A DNA stretch of 64,000 bases, from assembly GCA_963921425.1 (NCBI GenBank), contig OY992834.1, forward strand, positions 21,651,923-21,715,922. Direction: 5' to 3'. The notes beneath the pieces were generated by a model, which had not been told where the DNA came from, ran no database searches, and saw only the letters and a list, made by a program, of their open reading frames with translations. The stretch's first letter is position 1. Each line of letters starts with the position of its first letter. A program made the position numbers and the translations under genes. This document shows positions 53,708 through 64,000 of the stretch, piece by piece. This DNA comes from Dryas octopetala (taxonomy: Eukaryota > Streptophyta > Magnoliopsida > Rosales > Rosaceae).

Positions 53708-54286
53708 ATTACAGATTTTGTCCACTTATTTTATATCTAGTTCAATTTTGGTCCATGATCTTTTTTAAGTTCTGCTTTGGTCCACTAATTGTTCCACTTG
53801 TTCAATAAATGTCCAGTCGGAAAATTTTAGTTTTGGGGTTTATGATTTTAAATTTTTTGGGTTGTGTTTTCTTCAATTATAATTGAAGTATAAGTTATAT
53901 TTCATCATTTTTTAGTCATAGGAACCAATTTGAAGTATTAGAATCGAAGAAAATTGAAGTTGGGTGAAGTTTGAAAATTTTGAAAATTTTTTGGTAAAAA
54001 TTGGCTGTTTCGGGTACCCTACTTTAGGGTCGATTATCTTGAGTCTTAGAACTTTAATTAGAAGGATTTGTATATGGTTGTAAAGAGGAGATGCATAGCT
54101 TTAAAATAAGTATATGTTTGTTGAATTTGGGTGAGATTTAATAGGGTAAAATGTGGGCTAAATTTGAGAAAACAAATATGGACCTTTAATGAACAAATAG
54201 AACAATTAGTGGACCCAAACAGAACTTAAAAATGATCGTGAACCAAAATTGAACTAGATATAAAATAAGTGGACTAAATCTATAAT
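53708..54286. mobile_element. foldback (MITE-like) element 2
   Basis: Left end ATTACAGATTTTGTCCACTT; right end in reverse ATTATAGATTTAGTCCACTT. Arms match for about 110 bp (TTATATCTAGTTCAATTTTG, TAAGTTCTG, CCACTAATTGTT). The core TTTCGGGTACCCTACTTTAG and TATATGGTTGTAAAGAGGAG is shared with element 1 at 5551-6172, although the outer arms differ. Confidence 0.85.
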
Positions 54287-55361
54287 TTCTTCTTCAATTA
54301 TTTAACCACAATCTCCAATTAAAAAGATAATTGGACATGATTAATTACTAATTAAATCCAATTTAAATAAATCAATCATGCCTAATCATCAATTACCTGG
54401 TTGTAGACCTCCTTAACTTAAATCTCAACCAACAAATCATTATGCTAAACAAAAGGATTAAAGCATAATTAATTAATAAAAATCCAAAAAGATTATTAAA
54501 AACTTAATCCAAATTAATTTAGTAAGTCCAATGTTCTCAAGGTATCATGCCAAACTTAATCCAAACGAGTTGAAAATTTGGCAGAGTCTCCTTATAACAA
54601 GCCTAATATTTGATTGTTATGTCCATAATGTCAAAATTGGACAACCCAATCAATGATTAAATTGGGAACTTCTCCAAGAATTGGAATTGTTCCAAGAAGG
54701 AAATAAAATATTCCAACTAAGGACTTCCGTCTTGTGGTTTGTGACTTGAAGAAAATTTGGGCATAAATACCCTAGAGAGAGTGTGTGTGACTTTTCTATT
54801 AAGATAAACTCTCAACTTGGACACCCTGCTGGTTTTGAGCAAACAACTTTAAAGAGCATCCAGGACCGCGCCACAACAGCAATTCGTGTAATTAATTTCT
54901 AATTTTAAAATTTCTTTTAAAATTTCTAATTTCCAAATTTCCTTTAAATTTCCAATATTGATTCCAATCTAGAATTTTTTTTTTTTAAATAGCTCAGGTG
55001 TTCAAAAATTCCTACAGACTTGTTTGACTGAGTATTTTTTATCTTTCTCAAAACCATAATTTGACTTCCAGAATTTTTAAGAAAAATCCCACTTCTTAAC
55101 CTTAATTCTGGAAATTCGAAGTAATCCTAAATATTCATCAAATCTTGGAAAGATCTCAATACTTTCTCCCAAACTTCAATCCACACAACTAAACCATTTG
55201 AAATCATAGAGATGAGTGCCATACAACCATGGTCCTATCTTAGCTAATTGACCTTTAGAAGATCAAATATAATTTTTAAAAGCCACAAAGAATAGATAGT
55301 AAATTATATCCTAGTACCAAACTACTAATAATAAGTTGGTGTAAAGGACAATTTCTAGATT
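54287..55361 (-). repeat. decayed LTR sequence, reverse orientation
   Basis: 54985-55200 matches 1141-1400 in order and orientation (AGCTCAGGTGTTCAAAAATTC, CCTACAGACTTGTTTGACTG, CCACACAACTAAACC). No gene. Confidence 0.4.
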
Positions 55362-55580
55362 TTTTTACAGATGCACTTGTTGCATGTATTTTTACATATG
55401 CACTGACTTTTTTACAGATGCACTGATTTCGCATATATACTTGTTGTATTTTTACAGATGCATTGGCTTTTTTTGCGTAGATGCACTGATTTCGCAGATG
55501 CGCTTGTTGTATTTTTACAAATGCATAGGGTTTTTTTACAAATGCACTGATTTTTTTTTTTTTTTTCAAGATGCACTAGG
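55362..55580. repeat. imperfect minisatellite of ATGCACTG words
   Basis: Repeats of TTTTTACAGATGCACTG, with variants of about 25-35 bp each, interleaved with TTCGCAGATG and CTTGTTGTA. Reverse-strand frames encode QCICKK-type repeats and are not genes. Confidence 0.85.
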
Positions 55581-56466
55581 TTAGCCCTTATTTGAATTTT
55601 GTCCATCAGCTCAACTTACTTGGCTAGTTGTCCTTTAGACCAACACTTTTAGTTATCAAACCTTACAATCTAACGGACCCAAGAATAAATTCCTGTGTTC
55701 AATAAATTTCCTATTTTCACCCAGATGAAACACGAAAATTGTAACAATCTCAAACAATTATTAAAAATTAAATGAGTAAAATAATTGTAGGACAAAAATT
55801 TCTAGGTGCCATACAGGATTATTCAATAGAAACTTGTTACTTGTTCTTGGAGTGTATTGTCCAACATTTAAAAATTATAGTTTTATTTAAGTGCTTATAA
55901 AGTCTTGGGGCTATTTTGTTGTCAATTAATTTTAGGGTTTTTTTTTATTTTTTTTATTTTTTTTATTTTTTTTAAGGACAGATCTAGAACCCATATAACC
56001 AGCCAACCCGGTGGCATAAAACCGGTACCAAGCTGGTCCACCAAAGGTAAAGCGAGAAGGTGGGGTGGTGGTGGGTCGAGAGTGAGAAGGTCATAGGTGG
56101 AGGAGGTGAGGGAGATGATGTGGTGACTCAGTGCTGAGCTGCCATCGATCGACTCCTCTGGCCGGTAGTACCACCGCACGTGCACGTTGGCTGGAGGACT
56201 GATTGATTTGGCAATTAGGAGAAACAATTTAATTGGTGGGGATGACTTCAAGAGTGGTCAGACCAAGATGAAATATGTGTTGGTTGAATTCCTTGATGTG
56301 CTTGACAGTGTAGGAGTCGAGGGTTCGTCTCGAAGCTTTTGGTTTTGCCATTAAAGCTCAGTTATGCTGCTTTGCAGATTACAAGCAAACACAAAATTTG
56401 AAAACAAATAAAAAATTCCAAAAATTCCAAAAATGGTCCAAATTAAAATATATTTTATTTTTTAAT
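55581..56466. other. intergenic DNA
   Basis: A T-rich tract (TTTTTATT repeats) at 55934-55974 and a GC-richer patch at 56000-56180 with frames on both strands but no domain. Confidence 0.5.
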
Positions 56467-57010
56467 TCTTAATTGCTACTGTTTGGCAGTGACAATCATT
56501 GTTATTGTGGGACAGTAACTATTTAAATTGTAAAAATACTTTATTAATTGCTACTGTTTTGTAGTAGCAATCATTGTTACTGTTTGGCAGTAGCAATCAT
56601 TGTTACTGTGAGATAGTAACTATTTAAATTGTAAAAATATTCTATTAATTACTACTGTTTGACAGTAGCAATCATTGTTACTGTGACAATTTGTTTAGTT
56701 TAAAAAAAAAATTCATGGAAAAACATATAACGTAGACTTATTTGTATAAAGTGGACCTGTTTATCATTTTAGTAATTTACTTTTTTTTTAAGCCCATTAT
56801 AGAAAGTAGGCTTTTCTTAAGGTCTACTATAAAAAATGAGATCCTAATGCAATCCATTTTAATAAAATCACATAAAAAGAAAAAAAAAGCACTGGCCACG
56901 AAGCCCAGAGTGCGCCACATTTTTTTTTTTTCCGCGTCAAGTAGAATTTTCATTGTCCAACAGTAGCAATTATAGTTACTGCTTAACAGTTAGAATTCCC
57001 ACTGTTGGAC
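56467..57010. repeat. repeats with AGTAGCAAT hairpins
   Basis: Motif ATTGCTACTGTTTTGTAGTAGCAAT and variants recur. Each is an inverted repeat, separated by TAACTATTTAAATTGTAAAAATA in at least two roughly 95-bp units, with degenerate copies to about 57200. Confidence 0.85.
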
Positions 57011-58109
57011 AGTGTCAATTATATTTACTGCAACAACACCCAAAACAAGGCAACTTGTATAAAATCTTCTAATTTTTCATGCATAAATTTGTCAAAAAAC
57101 ACATAAAACACAAAATTTTAAGTTTTGGAGTCAAAAATCATATTTACCAGTTATAAATCATTACTATTATCCAATAGTAGTAATCATCTGCTCAAATAGT
57201 TACTATTTAACAATAACAATCGCCCAACACTTCTAAATCGCACCAAGCACTTCTAATGGGAGGTCAACAAACTCTGACTTGAAAGTTAACATGTGTTCGG
57301 TTTTTATAATTAAAAAATTTTAATCGTTTATCTGTACACGTTATCTCCCTTATTCAAAACGCCAAATATCTAATTGACTATATTTGGTTAATTTATTTGA
57401 AATTAGCTAGAGGAGAATCCTAGCATCCTACCACTTTTTTTTTTTTCTTTGTTTTTTTTTTGTTTAAAAAGTACCCTACCACTTTGGCATCTCTTGAAAT
57501 ATTTTAGATGAAGAATAATAATTTTTCCAAGACTCTAACTTTAACATGTCGGTTTAGAATTTTCCCGGGTATCCAAGGCAGACGTGAGTCTCACTCCATT
57601 TGTTGATTATGTCTCCCAAATAAGGTCTAGATGCTTAGAATCTACGGGGATGGTGCAGATTTCAAAATCAATTGCCTGACTCATCTTTCATACAACAAAT
57701 TTTATTGTCGGTCATAGAATTATTGGTAAAAGACAATTAAAAAGAAGAGCGGATGCTGATTTCAAAGTCGAATGTCATCATTCGAAGGCGTGATAACTGG
57801 GAAAAACTGAAAAGTATACCCATACGGCATACCTAAAGGAAATGAAAAACTAAGTTGATTAAAGCGATTGTGACTTGCAGTCACGTCCACCACTCCACCT
57901 CTGCCATAGTTTTAAATTTTGAAATTTTCACCCAAATTTAAAAAAAGTTTGTTGATTTTAAATATCAAATTTTAATAATGTTTTAGTTTTAATTTCAAAA
58001 TTTAATAATATTTTAAATTAAATATTAATTAAAAAGTTAAACATAATAATGTAATAAAGAATATTAAAATTCACAAATATTACATCATATGTCACTACAA
58101 TAAAAAAAA
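57011..58109. other. intergenic DNA
   Basis: No gene. A CACTACAATAAAAAAAATA at 58093 resembles a CACTA-type end, but no partner is seen. Confidence 0.45.
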
Positions 58110-58305
58110 TATGGTCAATTACAAATAAATTAATAAAAAAAATATTAAATTTATGTTTGACTATTACGCAGCAAAACGGTTTAAGGTTTAGCTCTCGAGT
58201 TTTAACCAGAGGGTTTAGCTCCCTGGTTTTGAGGAGACCTAAACCCTAAGCCAGAAGCTCCTAAACCCTAAACCTTATTTATATACCATGCACCCCATTT
58301 TTATA
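58110..58305. repeat. dispersed repeat R, copy 2
   Basis: Same order of blocks as 49975-50345 (see there). It ends where a TGTCACACTCC sequence begins. Confidence 0.7.
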
Positions 58306-59915
58306 CCCTACTGTCACACTCCAACATAGGGTCTAACATTTTGGGCATGTGGCAGCGCTACATTAGTTTTTAACCTCGATATACTCTCACTAATCTTAAG
58401 TAAGAACAAGCCAAGATCGAAGATCAATGTAAGACTAAAAATTTAAACAAACTAAACTTCAAAACAGTGGGGAATTTGTTTTTCTTTTTTAATAACAAAT
58501 CATCAGAGTGTGCCGAAATGAAAGCTTTGTAAAATGGTGAGCTTTTAGTTATTCACCTTTCAAGATAAATCAATTTCCAAAAATAAAGACAAACCCTTTG
58601 TTTTAAAATCAGTAAACAAAACATCGAATAAGAAATTGAAATCTAAGTGAAAGTGAAAACTTTAATTTAAATTTTGTTTTTGGTGTAAACAAAATAACAT
58701 AAAGAAGTATCAAATAATAAATAAGTAATTGAGCGATACTAATCCTTAAATAATCAATTCCATATATTTCTCAACTAAAATATAGAAAGATAGTAATAAA
58801 AAGGGATAGTAACAAACTCATCCATAATTGGGTCATCTTCCTCACACTTGAGTATTTGGATGTGGGTGGTGTTGGTATGCTATTTCTTGGTGAATTCTCT
58901 CTACTTTCAAACCTCTATCCCTCGTTATCCAAAACGTCTATGAAACTAACCATTCTTTTCTCCTAGAGTTTTTCCTGCAACTTAACAAACTGTGTAGGGG
59001 TGAGCATCACCAAAACAGCTGATCACACACTCAACTAGTCCAACAAAACTCAATCATTTCAACACAATCAATTCAATTACAAGTAAGATATACCAATGAC
59101 TTAAGCCGATGCCGAAATGGCCTCTGCCCAAGCAAATAATTTAATAATCAAATGACAACCTATTTAAAACATTTAAATGGAAACCAAATCATTCTTTCTT
59201 TGAAAAATAAATATATCCATTTTCAAATATCGAAACTACAATTATACAAGCACAAGTATAATAAATTTTAATGCTCAAAAAACAATTTCACAAACATAAA
59301 GTCATTGCTATTATTTCATACATAATACCATGCCTTTTTGGGTTGGGTATTAGTAAACCATCATGCATTCATTTTTAATATATCTAGCATGATTAATCTC
59401 ATGAAATGCAAATGCAGAAATTGTTTAATTAAGAAAGAGGTACACTTGCATTGTTTAATTAAATATAAGAAAAAGGTACGCTTGCATATGCATAATATAA
59501 GAAAAAGGTACGCTTGCATTGTTTAATTAAATAACAATGCAAGCGTACCTTTTAATCCATGACATTGCAAACCTGTTAAAGTTCATAAACAGTGGACTTA
59601 TTCCCTAATTTGTAAATTTAATTACCTCTATCCCTCACATCTTACTAAAAAGTAAGATTTAGATAGTGAGATGTCATTTCATTGAAGTAAATAAAAATCA
59701 TTTATTTCCCCTCTAGCATATTCTTAATTTCATAACCGATTCTAGACGACACTTGTATGCATACCATTTAGGGAATTGAACCCAAGGATAGAGTAAGAAC
59801 TGTACTCCCTCATCTCTAATTAGTAAGTCCAAACACTTAAACCACAAACATTTTTTATTCAATAAATATAAATGCTAATGTATGACTTGGCAGCCCCCAT
59901 GAAAGGCATAGTTGC
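58306..59915. other. intergenic, possibly LTR-derived DNA
   Basis: TGTCACACTCCAACATAGGG at 58308 has the look of an LTR start, but no matching end is found. It contains the hairpin at 59503-59553. No gene. Confidence 0.4.
59503..59553. repeat. perfect 21-bp inverted repeat
   Basis: Arms 59503-59523 and 59533-59553 (key part GGTACGCTTGCATTGTT / AACAATGCAAGCGTACC) are perfect reverse complements around a 9-bp loop. Two further direct copies of GGTACRCTTGCAT lie at about 59439 and 59475. Confidence 0.9.
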
Positions 59916-60947
59916 TGTAACGACCCGACCCAAATTTTCACTAGAAATTTAAATTTTTATTTAACTATGGTTTTTAAGAGGTTTCTTTTAAGGACGCTGA
60001 ATTGTATTCTAAAGATTTGAGATTTATTTGGAAAATAAAAAGGGTTTGGATTTAAATTTTTTTATTTATTTTTGTTTTAATTTGGGGCTTGACCCAAAGT
60101 TGACTTTTAAAATAAATGAGCTTTCGATTTTGACTTTGGGTCCATTAGATAGGTTTCGAGCCCACGAGTTCATAGACACGTAGCACACATCATTTCGAGC
60201 TACGGTTTGAGAGATATGGGCGTTTGAAGCGAGGGGCAATTTTGTAAAATGGACAAATTGGGTTTAAAAATCAGATTTTTTTTAGAAGTTTCTCTCTCTC
60301 TCTCTAGAACATTCTCTCCCTTTTTTTTAATTCTCTTTCCCCGACTCTCTCTCTCTCTCGGCCTTCTCTTCCCTCTCTCTGCGCACGGCCAGCTCCGGTG
60401 AGAACTCACCTTCGCCGGCCAACCCACGACGGCCGAAGGCCACTGATGTGACCCCTAGCCGCCGGCCATCCTCCCTCGCGTCTCCCTTGCACCGGCGAGC
60501 TCTTCCACGCGCTGGAACAGTCGAGAGAAAACACAGCTCACTGCCGGGGATCTCATTTTTCCCGCGACGACGGGACACCGGACTTACTGGGTCCTCTTCC
60601 TCTCACCACGGCGAGTTCAACCATGGGCTTCGTTCATCCAGACGATGCTCCACGACGGAGCAATGAGCTCGGGAAGCCAAGTCAGCCGCCGGCTTCCGCC
60701 GCCGTTTTCGGCCATTTCTGGCGAGATTTGGCCGTCGGTCAAGTTGTCAAAAATGATCCTCGAGGTATAGGCCTTCCTTCCCTCTTGTTATTGCGTGTCA
60801 ATTTTGAGAATCTAAAGATTTTAAATTTTTGGGGCTTGTACTCATTTCAGGTTCACCTTGAATTGAGCATATTTAAATGATTTCTGAATTGTTTTTCGTC
60901 CAATTGAAGTGCCTAGGTTGATTGGGGTTGATTTGTAGATGAAAAAC
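59916..60947 (+). repeat. LTR fragment, sense orientation
   Basis: Starts TGTAACGACCCGACCCAAAT, the same terminus that appears reversed at 4746 and 4695. It contains GAGAGATATGGGCGTTTGAAG and a CT-rich, then GC-rich stretch like other long plant LTRs. It breaks off at about 60947 against Athila-like gag sequence. Frames in 60200-60880 have no domain. Confidence 0.55.
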
Positions 60948-60949
60948 AA

Positions 60950-62207
60950 ATTTTTTAGGATCTATCGTCGCTGCCACCACTGCCTCCGCCACTGGTGAGG
61001 CAACACTTTGTGGAGTGGGATGAGGAACATGAGGAACATGAGAATATGAGGGATTAGGAGGACAAAATGAATTGTTTGGCATTGAATTTTCTCCTAAATG
61101 TGTTTGGGATTGGCCTTGTCTCCAAGAAAAATTTGGGTGATTCTTCCAATTGGGGTTGTAGGTCTCGGAAAAGGTGCCTTGGTGCACAAACGGCTTCCTA
61201 AAATTGTTAAGGGCATTCACATGCTCAACATTACTCTAGGAAAAAGTATACAAGGAAGGACACGCTTGAACATTATGCATCGGACTAGCACAATGAGAAC
61301 AAACCTCATTTTGGACATGGTTAACGACACTCATAGTTTGACTCAAGGCCAAGGCCTCCACCTTTCTCGTTAGGCTCTCAATCTTAGACCCTAAGTTTAC
61401 ATCGCCTCTTACTTCATACATCCCCCCACGCTTTGGTTCTTTGGCTTGTCTATCATGTGGGTTGGAGAAATCCCATTGTTGAGAATTTTCGGACAATTTT
61501 TCAAAAAAATCATAGGCTTGCTCTTCCCCAAGATTTAAAAACGCACCCCCATTCATGGACTCTACCATATTGCGATTTATTTGAGTTAAACCGTTGTAAA
61601 AGTATTGCACCAAATGCCACGTCTCGAAACCATGGTGAGGACATCTCAAAATTAAGTCTTTGAATTGCTCCCAACTCTCATAAAACTGCTTATCGTCTTT
61701 TTGTCTAAACTCCGAAATGTCTCTCCTAAGCACGTTAGTCCTAGACATTGGAAAAAATTTTGACAAAATTTTTTTAACAAGTTGATCCCATGAAGTGATG
61801 GAACCGGGGGGTTGGGAGTTCAACCAAGCTTTCGCTTTGTCCTTGACCGAAAATGGGAATAAACGGAGACGCACGGACTCCTCAGGAAAATTTTGGTATC
61901 TAGAGGTTGAGCAAATGAATTTTTTAACATGTGTGTACGGGTCCTCTCGATCCAATCCGCGGTAGGAGGGCAACAATTGAATGATGTGGGATTTAATCTC
62001 AAAATGAGTTGCGGTAGAGTGGGGCAAGACTATGCAAGAAGGGGTGTCAAGGATGACGGGAGCAAAATACTCTCTTAACGGACGAATTTCAATGTTTTCA
62101 CCCATTTCAATTATCGGTTCAATTGTTTTTCTTAAATGTCTAAGTGTTCTCTCAATTTCAAGGTCAAAAGGTGCTAAATCGTGATTCAATGAACGACGAC
62201 CAAGCAT
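60950..62207 (-). pseudogene. gag: Athila-lineage gag, partial with one in-frame stop
   Basis: Starts MLGRRSLNHDLAPFDLEI. The Retrotrans_gag core has SYRGLDREDPYTHVKKF, LRLFPFSVKDKAKAWLNS, SITSWDQLVKKILSKFFP and CPHHGFETW, which match Athila gags as I know them. A CCHC knuckle CSHCASPMHNVQAC follows at about residue 303. A single TAG at 61236-61238 interrupts the frame, which then continues (NNFRKPF, YNPNWKNHPNFSW) to about 60955, where LTR sequence cuts it off. Protease, RT and integrase are absent from the window. Confidence 0.85.
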
Positions 62208-63900
62208 GCACTAGACGGCTTTTAAGAAAAGAATTTTCAAAAACTTTTTCAAAATTTTTTTTTAATTAATTAATTAACTACCCTTTTTTAGACGAAAATA
62301 TGAACAAACTAACAAACAAAGCAAACACAACTAAACAAAAATCACAAAACAAGGAGTTAATCCAAACAAGCAATTTAATTATCTTTGATTTAGCCTTGGG
62401 AGATGTCTTTTAGACAGTCCTAATCTTGATTAAGCACTAGACAAGCTCCTCCTCTCTTTCAAAGCAAATTAGTGGCGTATCGATATAAGGTTTTCAAAAA
62501 TACAACCAAGCCGGTTCCGGAGGGGGTGGAGGAGTCACAGACGGTCTCTCTTAAAAACCAGTCCCCTTTAAGCATCAAGATGATTGCAACCTTAAAGAAC
62601 CTTTCTAGACATTGTACTTCCAAAAACACTCACCAGAGTATTCACTAATTGGCTCCTTCCAAGAGGGTCCTATGAGCTTCGTGAACCCTTTGGCCAATGT
62701 CTACTTGATTTTAATTAAATTGAGTTTGGAATTAACAAATGCAAGAGATGGTTAGCCTAGGTGGGCAAGGACTTGGTGATGAAATCCAATCCTTATCTTG
62801 TTGGGGGTGAATGCCCTTACTAGTTGATTATGCAAGAATGCTAATTGAAGATGCAACAACCAACAAAACAAAGATATATGGAAGTTGAAATTGCACAAGT
62901 AAGGCAAACACCACTCAAGAAAGCTTTAAAAAGAAAAAGTTTAGAGTATACCACTAGTGTGGTGACATTGGCCACAACACACTAGGAGAAGGCAACCAAA
63001 CTTTTGCTAGCAATTCCCCTTTCTTGATGATCACACCTTTGCAAACTTCTCCCCAATGCAAGCACTAAAAAGAAAATACTAGAACAAATACTAAAACTAC
63101 CACAAAAGGAGAAAGGGAAATAGAACTAAGATAAAAATAAACAATAAATGAAAATAGGAAAAGAGAAATGAAATAAGAGGAAATAGAAATTACCTTATCT
63201 AATGTTGCAATGGAGAAGATGCACAACACAACAATAAATAAGATCTAACCAAATTATACTAAATGACAAAAATATTTGATTTGAATTTTTTTTTTTTTAA
63301 TGATAAATAAAAGCAAGAAGAAAAATTCAACAATTGAAACTAGATGCAACAACCTAAAGACAACAAAGAAATAAATATGCTAACTATATATATAATTTTT
63401 TTTTTTTTTTAGATAGCAAAGAAGACAAAACTAATGGTAAAGAAAATAAAAGATCATGTTAGATACTAGTTATGAAAGCTATAAAGAAAGAGAAAACTAT
63501 AAATATGCCAAATAAAAGCAAGAATTTATGTTTATCACAAGCACAAAATAAAGAAGACCATTAAAATAAATAATAAACTAAAAATGGTAAACCATAAATA
63601 TATAATTTTTTTCTTCTTTCTTTTCTTGGCACCTACAAGAGAAGAGATGCAAGAAAGTGTAAAGAAAAATATTTTTTTTTAATATATTTTTTATTTTCGG
63701 CACTTATAAAAGTGGGAAAAAGAACAAGGAAACTAAAAAAAATACTAATTAAAGGAAAATTTGAATTTTTTGTTTTTTTTAATAATACATAAATTTTGTT
63801 TTTGTTTTTGTTTTTTTTTTTTTTTTTTGAAAAGCAAAATAAATGAAAACTAGTGGAAGATTTAAACTAACAAAAAGCCTAAACTAGTGTATCAAAACAC
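62208..63900 (-). other. untranslated leader of the Athila-like element
   Basis: Lies between primer site and gag. No open frame of note. AT-rich with long T runs at 63284-63298, 63396-63410 and 63812-63828. Long leaders are usual in Athila. Confidence 0.65.
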
Positions 63901-63918
63901 TCCCCGGCAACGGCGCCA
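63901..63918 (-). promoter_or_regulatory. primer binding site (tRNA-Asp type), Athila-like element
   Basis: On the minus strand TGGCGCCGTTGCCGGGGA, the classical plant tRNA-Asp-complementary site of Athila/Tat elements, 6 bp from the LTR. Confidence 0.9.
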
Positions 63919-63924
63919 AAAACT

Positions 63925-64000
63925 TGTTGTCAAACTTTATTTACTCGCAAATATACGAGTCTAGTAGTATATTAACGAGGTCGAACCTCAAGGAGTGATG
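63925..64000 (-). repeat. LTR of the Athila-like element, partial
   Basis: On the minus strand the LTR ends ...AGTTTGACAACA before the primer site. The rest lies beyond the window. Confidence 0.8.

Noticed and set aside
58093..58112. A second CACTA element starting CACTACAATAAAA
   Set aside because: Only a short match to the terminus; no partner end, no subterminal repeats and no target duplication.
60200..60880. GC-rich frames of 72-85 codons on both strands
   Set aside because: They lie in an LTR fragment and have no domain; GC-rich patches are common in these LTRs.
1..64000. CRISPR arrays, bacterial operons or phage genes
   Set aside because: Spliced genes, LTR retrotransposons, a LINE and plant-type DNA elements show this is plant nuclear DNA; the tandem arrays have no spacer structure.

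Overview
The window is nuclear DNA from a flowering plant, most likely a eudicot; I cannot name the species. It is AT-rich and dominated by transposable elements. Recognisable content includes Tat- and Athila-lineage Ty3/gypsy retrotransposons, an L1-type LINE, MULE-, hAT- and CACTA-like DNA elements, foldback MITEs and a solo LTR. The only host protein genes I can support are two intron-containing ankyrin-repeat genes of the ITN1/ACD6-like plant family.

Layout. 1-4746: nested, decayed LTR fragments in both orientations, with a 51-bp minisatellite. 5551-6172: a foldback MITE. 6800-18932: a complete, very young Tat-lineage retrotransposon (element A, 12,133 bp) with two 1,025-bp LTRs differing at two positions by eye. 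Its gag-pol frames are broken, but its antisense gene is open and carries two spliceosomal-type introns. 18938-22395: intergenic DNA with two related MITEs. 22396-27780: ankyrin gene 1 (+ strand, five exons). 28203-36732: element B, an older, internally deleted relative of A in the opposite orientation, with a perfect 5-bp target duplication. 37728-40045: LTR-like tract. 40096-45794: ankyrin gene 2 (- strand, five exons, intact 452-codon reading frame), with a 5'-truncated LINE in intron 2 and a hAT-like fragment in intron 1. 45795-50345: upstream DNA with duplicated promoter-proximal sequence and a long-TIR element. 51540-52918: CACTA-like sequence containing a 911-bp solo LTR. 53708-54286: a second foldback element sharing its core with the first. 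54300-59915: decayed LTR and simple repeats. 59916-64000: an LTR fragment abutting an Athila-like gag, leader, perfect tRNA-Asp-type primer site and the edge of an LTR that leaves the window.

The two ankyrin genes are a tail-to-tail inverted duplication. They share all four intron positions and phases, a tRNA-related SINE-like insertion in intron 4, and a C-terminus that ends where family members normally enter the membrane-spanning PGG domain. The most unusual system is the antisense gene of elements A and B. It has its own TATA box, conserved GT-AG introns and a PF04195-type domain, so it is organised like a host-type gene transcribed against the retrotransposon. It has stayed open in A although gag-pol has not.
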